Below are positions 1-7,273 of a DNA stretch of 64,000 nucleotides, in pieces. A model generated the notes under the pieces. It searched no databases and was not told the origin of the DNA. It saw nothing but the letters and a program-made list of their open reading frames with translations. A program made the translations under genes and the position numbers. The stretch covers positions 496,001 through 560,000 of the forward strand of contig JBLWWK010000001.1 in the NCBI GenBank assembly GCA_048267965.1, in the 5' to 3' direction. Position 1 is the first letter of the stretch. The number at the start of each line of letters is the position of its first letter. Source of the DNA: GCA-2705995 sp048267965 (GTDB lineage: Bacteria; Bacteroidota; Bacteroidia; Flavobacteriales_G; Salibacteraceae).

Positions 1-2
1 TT

Positions 3-896
3 TTATATTCACCGAAGTCTAAATCAGTTGTAAAATCGAAAAAAGGAAGGTTTCAGATTTTATACTTTTCAGTGGTGTTTTTAATGGTGGCATTGGTAGG
101 GTTGCTGATGGTTCCTTCTACCGTTTCGTTGGTTCTAGAATCTATCGAACGATTTGATTTTACACCGTTTGCATCTCTTTTGCCAGCAGATATAAGGTCT
201 ATTTCTCTCTTTCGCTATTTGTTAGATAGCTGGCAAATTGTATCGAAATTTATTGTGTTAGTTAGCTCTTTGTTGCTATTTCTTTTTCCGGGAGTAATGA
301 ACTTTATAGAGTCGATGGCTATTGAGTTTCTGTGCCTAGATTATTACCTGAATTACAGCAATAATCACCTCAATATAATGGGGAAAATCGAAGCGTTGTA
401 CGAACGCATTTCAGAGCAAGAAAAGTATGAGGGAATTGAGTTGCACGGGTTCAGTTTTGGTAGTGTGTTAATTTTAGATTTATTATTTCCGTATAGCGAA
501 ACGGTGAATGAACGTTTAAAGCAAGAAACTACACAAATTGTTACGATTGGGTGTCCGTTTCATTTTATTATGCGCTATTATCCTCAATATTTTAATCATC
601 GAAAAAACACGAAATTATCGTCTTTAAAAAAATGGATCAATGTGTATTCAGAAGTAGATGTGATGTCTTCGGTAATACAGAAAAATAACGGTATTCAATT
701 TCTAAATTCATTGCCAGTTGAGGTCGAAAACAAAGATTTTGATGTGATTAATCATAAGATGATTGGCTTTTCAGATTACGTGATGTTCGTTGGTATAAGG
801 GCGCATACTATGTATTGGGGAAACAATCGCAACGCGCGAAGTTGCTTAACCTTAGTGCATTCTAGCGCAAAGCCACCAAGTGCAGAAATTGAGTGA
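3..896 (+). CDS. Membrane-associated lipase-like alpha/beta hydrolase (5' truncated by window edge)
   Basis: The frame is open to the first base, so the gene starts outside the window; a GTG at 72 is a possible internal start but not the obvious one. Two hydrophobic stretches (bases about 75-140 and 240-320) suggest an N-terminal membrane anchor. The sequence then shows HGFSFGS near base 450, a G-x-S-x-G nucleophile elbow. It is followed by a TIGCP strand, an INVYSEVDVMSS segment where a catalytic Asp would lie, and a late HTMYWG histidine. This order (Ser, Asp, His) fits an alpha/beta hydrolase of the lipase type. The substrate cannot be inferred. It converges with the minus-strand array to its right. 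Confidence 0.55.
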   Translation, partial: LYSPKSKSVVKSKKGRFQILYFSVVFLMVALVGLLMVPSTVSLVLESIERFDFTPFASLLPADIRSISLFRYLLDSWQIVSKFIVLVSSLLLFLFPGVMNFIESMAIEFLCLDYYLNYSNNHLNIMGKIEALYERISEQEKYEGIELHGFSFGSVLILDLLFPYSETVNERLKQETTQIVTIGCPFHFIMRYYPQYFNHRKNTKLSSLKKWINVYSEVDVMSSVIQKNNGIQFLNSLPVEVENKDFDVINHKMIGFSDYVMFVGIRAHTMYWGNNRNARSCLTLVHSSAKPPSAEIE

Positions 897-917
897 TTTC
901 TGTAACAGTATAAAACG

Positions 918-1118
918 CTAGCTGTTGGTGATTAAGCCTGTTGCTATGTTTGTGAGGGTGTTTACGCCACTGTTGTAGCTATTATTGCGGTTGTGGCTGC
1001 TGCCTATAACGGCATGGCTTTCTTGCTCAACGTTGCCGAGTTCATCGTATGTGTATGTTCTGGTGTGGTCTCTCATGTCACTAACTACGGGGTTATGGCT
1101 GTAGTAACGTGGCGACAT
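918..1118 (-). pseudogene. YD-repeat (RHS) protein fragment
   Basis: This short open frame of 66 codons contains TYTYDELGNVEQE, a textbook YD repeat as found in the long repeat region of RHS proteins. A TAG stop lies three codons upstream of the ATG, and nothing RHS-like continues on either side. I therefore read it as a remnant of a larger RHS gene, not an independent gene. It has the same orientation as the three RHS tip modules at 2.7-7.1 kb, which lack their own YD repeats. Confidence 0.5.
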
Positions 1119-1157
1119 TCGATACTATGTTAGGATAACTAATATCTACGAAAGTCA

Positions 1158-1610
1158 TTATTTATCTTGATAAACCTTAAACAGAGCATTGTAGGGATCA
1201 TCTGGATCAATCCTCAATATAGGGATCTCATGAAATCCGCTATAAACCAATCTTTGGTAATCCTTAACATATGGAGTATCAGGGCCTATCATAGAATACA
1301 AAGTTTTATTCGAAACGTAAAATGAATCTAATGAAAGTACAGACTTACAACTGTCGGGAGTATTGACAGTATAAACAAAAATATTTGAATCTGAAACCAA
1401 TTTACCATCTCGGTTGTAAATGTGTACATACTCAGAGTCATTCAAGATTTTTATAATTTCACTCTTATCGGCATTCTGATACTTGCCAATCATATCATTA
1501 TCATAACAATTTACAGAACAACTTGAATTAAAAATAAAAATGACAGTCAAAAACTTAATAACCGAACACTTTAAAAATCTAATATTATGTCCTTTATGTC
1601 TACACTCCAT
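1158..1610 (-). CDS. Small putative lipoprotein, unknown function
   Basis: The protein has 150 residues. A basic N-terminus is followed by a hydrophobic segment ending FNSSC, a plausible lipobox with Cys31, so the product is probably a lipoprotein. The rest is a compact soluble domain with no recognised motif, ending DPDDPYNALFKVYQDK. The frame is open about 12 codons upstream of the ATG without a better start. It sits in the RHS module array, between a palindromic repeat (1690-1724) and a YD-repeat fragment. It could be a displaced immunity or accessory gene, but there is no direct evidence for that. Confidence 0.5.
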   Translation of the reverse strand: MECRHKGHNIRFLKCSVIKFLTVIFIFNSSCSVNCYDNDMIGKYQNADKSEIIKILNDSEYVHIYNRDGKLVSDSNIFVYTVNTPDSCKSVLSLDSFYVSNKTLYSMIGPDTPYVKDYQRLVYSGFHEIPILRIDPDDPYNALFKVYQDK

Positions 1611-1689
1611 GTGAATTTTTGTTGAGTATTTGCTAAAGGTGTGAATTCACCTATTTTTCTTTCTTGGTTTTTTACTTTCGGAGAACTTC

Positions 1690-1724
1690 GCTATGCGTAG
1701 CGTCCGCGCTACGCTCAGCGGGGG
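1690..1724. repeat. Module-boundary palindrome, copy 1
   Basis: Near-palindrome with arms GCGTAGCG and CGCTACGC around a TCCG centre, followed by CAGCGGGGG. It is the same element as at 2037-2069, 5457-5488 and 7206-7230. It supplies the stop codon (1715-1717) of the truncated Fic gene, so the gene is broken exactly at the repeat. Confidence 0.75.
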
Positions 1725-1930
1725 TCTGTGAGTTCGGCTCCTTCAATCCGCGTAGATGAGCCAATGCTCTGAATGGTTGCAATCTTTCGTAGCTCTTTTA
1801 GGTAATTGCTTTTACTTTGCTCTAATACACTCCAGGAACCTTTAAACGTATCAATCACGCTCAACTGCTGCATAATGCGCTGTTGAGATTCAGGTTTAAA
1901 GGTTAAGAACTGTTTCATTTTATCGGACAT
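1715..1930 (-). pseudogene. Fic/DUF4172-type protein, N-terminal fragment
   Basis: About 71 residues remain. The segment IQSIGSSTRIEGAELTD is characteristic of the region just before the Fic domain in Fic-family adenylyltransferase-like proteins, where it contributes to the inhibitory helix and fold. The catalytic HPFxxGNGR part is absent: reading leaves the family at T-D and runs into the palindromic repeat, where a TGA ends it. ATG at 1930 is preferred over a TTG two codons earlier. A good promoter lies just upstream (1961-1992), so a fragment could still be transcribed. Complete family members are several hundred residues, so this is a truncation. Confidence 0.65.
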
Positions 1931-1960
1931 ATCCAATACCTATCCATTTGTATCCAATTA

Positions 1961-1992
1961 CAAATATAGCAAGAGCTACATTCTTTTGTCAA
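1961..1992 (-). promoter_or_regulatory. Bacteroidota-type promoter for the Fic fragment
   Basis: On the minus strand TTG (1990-1992) is separated by 21 bases from TATATTTG (1961-1968). This matches the Bacteroidota pattern of a -33 TTG and a -7 TAnnTTTG. The ATG follows about 30 bases downstream. Confidence 0.55.
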
Positions 1993-2036
1993 TGGAATAG
2001 GATTTAGCTGTAACTTTAGGATTATACAACACTTTT

Positions 2037-2069
2037 GCTAAGCGTAGCGTCCTCGCTACGCTCAGCGGG
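2037..2069. repeat. Module-boundary palindrome, copy 2
   Basis: GCTAAGCGTAGCG, centre TCCT, then CGCTACGCTCAGCGGG. The inner arms of 9-10 bases are perfect complements. It lies directly downstream of the first immunity-like gene and so closes the first RHS module. Confidence 0.8.
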
Positions 2070-2083
2070 AAGTGACTTCATTA

Positions 2084-2764
2084 TCATGAAAACTCTTTTA
2101 GAGTCCATTCTGCTATTAAATTAAATAATGGAAAAACGATTAATAAAATCATACTATCTACAATAAAAAGAGATAAGGAAATAGGTACTAAAATCACCAT
2201 TAGAATAATCGCATTTGTATTTTCTAATCCTTTTTGGGCTGACGGATAGATGAAGTATTTACCCCCTTGAATTAAAAAAACCAGCCATGTAACCCCTGCT
2301 ATTACCAAGAAATCGTTTAAACCAGCTAGTATAGAAACAAATAGAAGAGCTGATAAGACAACAGCTATACTTCTGAACACTACAAAGCCAGAGAGTAAAG
2401 AACTCAAACTCGAAGCAGTTTCGATGTAATTTAAGGTGATTTCGGATAAACCCTTTACCTTAATTATCTCATGTTTTGCTTCAATTATCGGCTTATAATT
2501 TCTCTTTTTATAAAAGCAAAAAACCCACTTATTTAAAAATTCAGAACTCTTATCAAAATTCTGAATTGCTCAAATGTTCAAATTTCCATAAAGTGCTATT
2601 ACTTTTTCATACATATCCTTTTCTATCAGTTTATCTAAAAGATCATGTATCAAATTAAACTGATCTGAATTGATTTCGTTAGACTGAATGGTTGCTTTTA
2701 TAACATCAAAACCTTTCTCAAGCCTTAAATAGTCTTCAATAGTTTTTGTCGTTAACTTCTTCAC
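2084..2764 (-). pseudogene. Candidate membrane immunity protein of RHS module 1, split by an in-frame TGA
   Basis: Reading from a GTG at 2764 gives 64 residues (MKKLTTKTIEDY...) to a TGA at 2570-2572. The same frame then stays open for another 162 codons to a stop at 2084. The continuation starts AIQNFDKSSEFLNKWVFCFY and contains at least three hydrophobic helices, then ends LIAEWTLKEFS. The whole would be a 226-residue protein with a soluble N-terminal helical domain and a membrane C-terminus. It begins 10 bases after the stop of the RHS tip at 2775-3743, where an immunity gene would be expected. The immunity role is inferred from position only. The single in-frame stop suggests gene decay. 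A downstream TTG at 2407 could allow a shorter product. Confidence 0.6.
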
Positions 2765-2774
2765 TTATTCAAAA

Positions 2775-3743
2775 TTATCTGACCGCAGGAACAAACGAAG
2801 AAGGTTCGGGAATATTAAATTCCCAACCCATTATTTCGTAGAAAGCCTTCTGGGTTTTCCAGACTGCTAGACCCATAACATTAGGAACCATAGTTTGTCC
2901 ATTTACAACTGGATAAGCTTTTTGAGCATTTTGACCATAATGTGATGTTGCAAAGTTGGACTCATTATAGCTGTATGCGGCTTGCATTTTTTTATTTAAT
3001 TGTATTGTAGACTCCTTGTCGTAAGCAGCTACATTATATACTGCACTTGGCAACCAAGCCAGCGGGTAAGGAGCTAACTCTACAAAGCCTAATCCCATTT
3101 CAATAGAACCTTCTGCTTTGGTTTGAACACTTGAGTTTTTATCTGTGACTTTGTGTGCAGAAACAATCATACTAATCCCAGTTATAGTTTTTCCAGCAAG
3201 ATTTGTCAATTTACCTTGAGTATATAATTCATACCAACTCTCACCGGAGATACTAATCATATGATCTCCAACAAACCCAAGGGCATCTCCCGTGACGGTA
3301 AGAAATAATTGGAAATTTCTTAATTCAATTTCTTTTTGAGAAACTTCTGAAACATTAGACTGAAAAGAGGTTATCTCCATTTCGGTAATTGTTTCGACTG
3401 TATATGGCCCATACACCGTTGATCCATCATTTAGATCATGAGCTTCTAGACCTTCTAATTCTATTGCATGAATCGCCCTGTTTTCACTGAAAGCATACGG
3501 AGAGTTATGAGGATACTCAGGAGAAAGCGGATCTAAAGCAAAGAATCTTCCGATTCTAGCATCATGCATTCTGTATTTGAAATTGAGAGAGTTTCCTTCA
3601 CCACGGATTTCGTTGTCTTTTTCTTGTCCCTGGAAGCCATACCTAGAAGTAACAGCTGTTTGCGAATATCTCCCAGGTTGCAAAGAGCCGTAAGGGTAGT
3701 ACATGTTAGAAGATTGGATAGATATGCGGCAACCAGCAGGCAT
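2775..3743 (-). CDS. Orphan RHS core + variable C-terminal tip (module 1)
   Basis: The 322-residue protein starts with the end of an RHS repeat-associated core: YPYGSLQPGRYSQTAV, YGFQGQEKDNEIRGEGNS, YRMHDARIGRFFALDPL and SPYAFSENRAIHAIELEGLE, residues about 15-102. The rest is unique and includes two moderately hydrophobic stretches (near residues 150-200 and 225-245), a Gln/Asn/Tyr-rich segment and NIPEPSSFVPAVR at the end. No nuclease motif is recognisable. Normal RHS proteins are well over a thousand residues, so only the exchangeable tip is present. An in-frame TAA lies two codons upstream of the ATG and no promoter is visible in the leader. A candidate immunity gene follows 10 bases later. 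I infer a silent or displaced polymorphic-toxin tip. Confidence 0.8.
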   Translation of the reverse strand: MPAGCRISIQSSNMYYPYGSLQPGRYSQTAVTSRYGFQGQEKDNEIRGEGNSLNFKYRMHDARIGRFFALDPLSPEYPHNSPYAFSENRAIHAIELEGLEAHDLNDGSTVYGPYTVETITEMEITSFQSNVSEVSQKEIELRNFQLFLTVTGDALGFVGDHMISISGESWYELYTQGKLTNLAGKTITGISMIVSAHKVTDKNSSVQTKAEGSIEMGLGFVELAPYPLAWLPSAVYNVAAYDKESTIQLNKKMQAAYSYNESNFATSHYGQNAQKAYPVVNGQTMVPNVMGLAVWKTQKAFYEIMGWEFNIPEPSSFVPAVR

Positions 3744-3859
3744 GGCTTAAAAGTAGTGAATTTTCAGATGGGGTAGCTTATAAGTAGAGAATGGAAAACA
3801 ATCAATTTAAGCTACAGCCCAGAGGGCTTGCGAAGAAAAGAGTAGCGAGGATGGTGCGT
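3744..3859 (-). repeat. Conserved RHS-module leader with degenerate boundary palindrome, copy 3
   Basis: The bases just upstream of the module 1 ATG match those at 5365-5488 and 7124-7230. Shared elements are TTAAAAGTAGTGAATTTTCAG next to the start, written here on the plus strand as two overlapping words (TTAAAAGTAGTG, GTGAATTTTCAG). The small hairpin AGCCCAGAGGGCT also recurs near 3815. The boundary palindrome is worn down here (AGTAGCGAGGATGGTGCG). No TAnnTTTG promoter is visible. Confidence 0.7.
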
Positions 3860-4405
3860 TTAGTTGGGGGGCATTAACCTAGATAATGAGACAAAACTTC
3901 TGAAAATTTTGGAGTAATTTTCATTATCGATGATTATGTTGGACTTAAAATAAATTGTCCCATCTATCAAAAAACAGAGGAAAATCGCGTTGGTTTCCTG
4001 AGAGGGCAGGCCCTGAATAAAATGGGATGAATTCTCTTTAACAAAACCCAATTCTATTGATTGAAACTCCTTTGATTCCTGATCTGTTTTAAACAAATCG
4101 AGTTGATTCCATTTTTCAAATTTTTTCGAATATACTCTGTAGCATTCTCTTCCATTTTTATTCCATAGGAATATCCGAATAAAGAACACACCACATCCCC
4201 AAAATATTAAAAGAGTAATCACAAAGGAAAAAGAGACTGATTCGCCTAAATAAAATGCTGTAATAATTGATACTATAGGTACAGAGAAAGCAATTACAAT
4301 TAAAACCAATAAAAGAAAAAGTTTTCTCCGTAGGTTCTGTTTTGGATTGCTAATCTCCAAGTAGATGCTGTTATTACTATCCTTTATGACAACTTTATCC
4401 TCCAT
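3860..4405 (-). CDS. Two-helix membrane protein, candidate immunity protein of RHS module 2
   Basis: The protein has 181 residues. A short cytoplasmic start is followed by two strong transmembrane helices (about residues 30-52 and 57-80), then a soluble domain of about 100 residues (CYRVYSKKFEKWNQLDLF... FLCFLIDGTIYFKS). The layout resembles PH-like-domain membrane proteins, but I recognise no family. Its ATG lies two bases after the TAG at 4408 that ends the extended toxin frame. Such close spacing is typical of translationally coupled toxin/immunity pairs. The function is inferred from context only. Confidence 0.55.
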   Translation of the reverse strand: MEDKVVIKDSNNSIYLEISNPKQNLRRKLFLLLVLIVIAFSVPIVSIITAFYLGESVSFSFVITLLIFWGCGVFFIRIFLWNKNGRECYRVYSKKFEKWNQLDLFKTDQESKEFQSIELGFVKENSSHFIQGLPSQETNAIFLCFLIDGTIYFKSNIIIDNENYSKIFRSFVSLSRLMPPN

Positions 4406-4407
4406 TT

Positions 4408-5364
4408 CTATTTGCCTTCCATTTTTGAAATGCTTCTATTCTTGCTTTTTTTTGCTTTTATTGAACTCCCTCCAAACTTATCTTTAGTGAACTTACCTTT
4501 TCCCATTTGCCTATTAAATTCATTCCATTCTTTAAAGTTTATAGGTTCAACAATCTCTTTGCGCTTAAGTGAATGTTGCTAGTTACTGTTTAATTCAATG
4601 CTGGTCGCATCTGATTTTTTAATCGAAGTTGTATTAGACTGGGGTTTTGTAGATGACTTCAATCTAGCTTGTCTAATTTTTGGTGTTTTAATGGTGGCAC
4701 CAATTCTGAAATTTGGAGAAGGAAGATAATTCCAAATGTTCGTATTGAATTCCAAGTAATAAAGTGCAATTAAGCCAGTACCATTACCAATGGAGTTTGA
4801 TTGATAATAGTCTATTAATTTTTGCCTAGATGTCTGCCACCTTAAAGAATTTAAAGCCCCCTCCATGGCTTGAATAGACTTAAACCCTAAAAATCTCGCT
4901 TTCATATTAATATTAAATTTTGGCGAGTTTAATTTGGTTTCTGGTGTAATACGGACAAGCTCCCTGAAATTATCCTCTTCTTCTTTAGGTACTACAATAA
5001 CATCATCACTGCCATCTTTTGTATCAGTAATTACTTCCTCATCTTCTGTAACATATTTTGTATCAAGATTTCCGAGTGGATCTATCCTTAATACGGGATT
5101 GTTACTCATAGAAGCAAATGGACTTTGCCAAGGAAGTTGAGTCATTTCTGGATCAAGAGACATCCATTTACCAATTCTAGCATCGTATTGCCTGTAAAGA
5201 GTCGTATAACTATTTCCTTCTCCTTTGACTTCATCATCCTTCTCCATTCCGTTAAAGCCATACCTAGAAGTAACAGCTGTTTGCGAGTATCTCCCGGGTT
5301 GTAAAGAGCCGTAAGGGTTATACATTTTAGAAGATTGGATATGCGGGTGGTAACCAGCAGGCAT
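4408..5364 (-). pseudogene. Orphan RHS core + C-terminal tip (module 2), interrupted by an in-frame TAG
   Basis: The first 38 residues (MPAGY... YSQTAVTSRYGF) are almost identical to the other two modules. The core then switches to a different RHS subtype: NGMEKDDEVKGEGNS, YDARIGKWMSLDP and PLGNLDTKYV. The unique tip runs to a TAG at 4579-4581. The same frame continues for exactly 56 codons to a TAG at 4408-4410, encoding a basic, Gly/Lys-rich tail with EPINFKEWNEFNRQMGKG and KFTKDKFGGSSIKAKKSK. That tail reads as the true C-terminus of a toxin domain and ends two bases before the next ATG. I infer a nonsense mutation that removes the last 56 residues. The 261-residue truncated form may still be made. 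Confidence 0.65.
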
Positions 5365-5488
5365 GGTTTAAAAGTAGTGAATTTTCAGGTGGGGGAGTGA
5401 ATAAGTAAAGGATGGAAAACAATTTCCTGAAGAATAGCCCAGAGGGCTTGTGAAGTAAAGCGTAGCGAGGACGCTACGCTTAGCGGGG
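5365..5488 (-). repeat. Conserved RHS-module leader and boundary palindrome, copy 4
   Basis: Leader homologous to those of modules 1 and 3, including the AGCCCAGAGGGCT hairpin near 5437 and an in-frame TAA two codons before the ATG. It ends in an intact palindrome (5457-5488) with arms AAGCGTAGCG and CGCTACGCTT around AGGA, followed by AGCGGGG. The palindrome lies 12 bases from the stop of the upstream module 3 immunity candidate. Confidence 0.8.
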
Positions 5489-5500
5489 TTGATAAATTAA

Positions 5501-6085
5501 TCACTTCCAATAAGTGGAGTCAATCTCACAAACTTTATGATCAGGATGGATTTCTTGAAATTTTTCCAGTCCTTTTTTCTGTATTTCGGAGGAAATATTA
5601 TCGCTCAAGATCCCTTCTTCGATATTAATTACTGATAAAAGCTTAGGAAATAGGTAGATTCTATTTTCATAGGAATTAACATTCTCTAAAAGTGCAGTTT
5701 GTTTATTCCATTGACTTGTAATTGTAACATAGTTTTTGAATACTACCAATGGGCTATTTTCAAACACAAAAATGCTTAGAAGCTTTTCTTTCTTATATTT
5801 ATAGATAATCATAGCACCCAATGAAGACAGGTAATTAAAACGAAACATGAAATCGCCTGCTTGTGTTGAGTTTGGGACTGATAGGTTTTCTCCAAAGTTA
5901 ATTTCAATTAGACTAAATATACTATGATCAATTTGCCAATCAAAAACAGTTGGAGGAAAAACAATATTCACCTGTTCGATATCCATTGCGAAATATGGCT
6001 TAAAGCTATCAGAATTAAAAGCATTCTGAGCATCATATTTTTGGCTCAATAACAACATTATTAACACTAAAACTAAATTTTTCAT
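5501..6085 (-). CDS. Secreted/periplasmic protein of unknown function, candidate partner of RHS module 3
   Basis: The protein has 194 residues. It opens with a clear signal peptide (MKNLVLVLIMLLLSQKYDAQ) and a likely cleavage after A-Q. The mature part is a soluble domain with many aromatic and beta-prone segments and no recognised motif. It starts 18 bases after the stop of the module 3 RHS tip and ends just before a boundary palindrome, so it is the second gene of that module. Because it is exported, it could neutralise or accompany a tip acting in the periplasm. That is inference, and the family is unknown to me. Confidence 0.6.
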   Translation of the reverse strand: MKNLVLVLIMLLLSQKYDAQNAFNSDSFKPYFAMDIEQVNIVFPPTVFDWQIDHSIFSLIEINFGENLSVPNSTQAGDFMFRFNYLSSLGAMIIYKYKKEKLLSIFVFENSPLVVFKNYVTITSQWNKQTALLENVNSYENRIYLFPKLLSVINIEEGILSDNISSEIQKKGLEKFQEIHPDHKVCEIDSTYWK

Positions 6086-6103
6086 ATCAAATGAATTGCT
6101 TTA

Positions 6104-7123
6104 TTAGGGTGTAATAGTGATCCCATAAAAATCTTGAGAATTACCTCCATCCCCGCCAATTTCGACAGAATAGTTTGCATTGTTGTCCAAATTAAAGGTA
6201 TACTCACCTGGTGAATAAAAACCAGAAGAGCTGCTTCCTGAAATAGGACTAATAGAATTCCCATTTGAATCTAGAATTCTGAATTGATTTTGATTATTGT
6301 TAAAATCAGTGAAACTTACATTTACAGAAAGAGGAACTGTTGCTCCTGATGTTGAAAAACGACTTGAATTAAAAGATATACTCATTAGATTTCTACTAGC
6401 TCCGAAATTTCCTTGTCTATTTATGGATGCAGTTGCCGGAATTCTATAAAAGGAACTTCTAAAATTCGCAGCAGAGGCGTTTTTCTTTGTTTTAATAATA
6501 GGCAAACCATCAATGTTATTAACAGCTTCATATTCTGATTGTGGGGCTCCTGAACCAGATTGAGTTGAATTTGTACTATGATTATTCAACGCTGCACTTT
6601 CAGCTTGGGACATTTGGTCATTTGATAAAATTTGCATCGAAGATGAATGAAGGTCGGTTCCTGGACCATCATAATAGCTCTGAATCCTAAGAAATTCATT
6701 CGCATTCCCCATATCATTGTCTGTTGATTGATCCTGTAATTCTAGATCAGCTCCATTTGCTCTAGTGACGTTAATAACTGTTAACCCTGTACGTGTATCA
6801 GTGATTTGATGAAAAACTACACTTTCTAAGCCTTCTAATTCTACAGCATCAATAACCCTATTCTCACTAAACGCATAAGGTCTATTATGAGGATACTCAG
6901 GAGAAAGCGGATCTAAAGCAAAGAATCTTCCGATTCTAGCATCGTGCATTCTGTACTTGTAATTGAGAGAGTTTCCTTCACCACGTATTTCATTGTCTTT
7001 TTCTTGTCCCTGGAAGCCATACCTAGAAGTAACAGCTGTTTGCGAATACCTGCCAAGTTGCAAAGAGCCAAAAGGGTAATACATGTTTGAGGATTGTGTG
7101 TGTATGAGGTAACCAGCAGGCAT
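6104..7123 (-). CDS. Orphan RHS core + variable C-terminal tip (module 3)
   Basis: The protein has 339 residues. Residues 1-102 are nearly identical to module 1: YYPFGSLQLGRYSQ, YGFQGQEKDNEIRGEGNS, MHDARIGRFFALDPLSPEY, PYAFSENRVIDAVELEGLE. The tip after residue 103 is unrelated. It is Ser/Asn/Gly-rich, with low-complexity stretches (residues about 160-200) and a beta-rich end (GEYTFNLDNNANYSVEIGGDG). This resembles a binding or structural domain more than a nuclease. The frame is intact. No promoter is visible and a TAA precedes the ATG by two codons, as in the other modules. The tip's activity is unknown. Confidence 0.78.
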   Translation of the reverse strand: MPAGYLIHTQSSNMYYPFGSLQLGRYSQTAVTSRYGFQGQEKDNEIRGEGNSLNYKYRMHDARIGRFFALDPLSPEYPHNRPYAFSENRVIDAVELEGLESVVFHQITDTRTGLTVINVTRANGADLELQDQSTDNDMGNANEFLRIQSYYDGPGTDLHSSSMQILSNDQMSQAESAALNNHSTNSTQSGSGAPQSEYEAVNNIDGLPIIKTKKNASAANFRSSFYRIPATASINRQGNFGASRNLMSISFNSSRFSTSGATVPLSVNVSFTDFNNNQNQFRILDSNGNSISPISGSSSSGFYSPGEYTFNLDNNANYSVEIGGDGGNSQDFYGITITP

Positions 7124-7230
7124 GAGTTAAAAGTAGTGAATTTTCAGGTGGGGAAGCTTATGAGTGCAACCTACTCAAATACAGCCCAGAGGGCTGGTGA
7201 AGATGAGCGTAGCGAGGACGCTACGCTTAG
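7124..7230 (-). repeat. Conserved RHS-module leader and boundary palindrome, copy 5
   Basis: Leader homologous to those of modules 1 and 2, with the AGCCCAGAGGGCT hairpin near 7183. It ends in AGCGTAGCG, AGGA, CGCTACGCTTAG (7206-7230). This is the outermost repeat of the array; beyond it lies a gene with no RHS features. Confidence 0.78.
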
Positions 7231-7273
7231 TGTGCACATCTAGCAAATTAGAACTTTTCGTGAAGTAGGTGTT

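Noticed and set aside
2570..2572. Recoding of TGA as selenocysteine or tryptophan
   Set aside because: Other genes end in TGA normally, no SECIS-like context is apparent, and the neighbouring module has a TAG lesion of the same kind. Gene decay is simpler.
2476..2658. 60-codon plus-strand frame in RHS module 1
   Set aside because: It is antisense to the split immunity gene and has low-complexity AT-rich content.
6082..6264. 60-codon minus-strand frame at the end of RHS module 3
   Set aside because: It overlaps the RHS frame and the start of the next gene in another register and shows no protein-like features.
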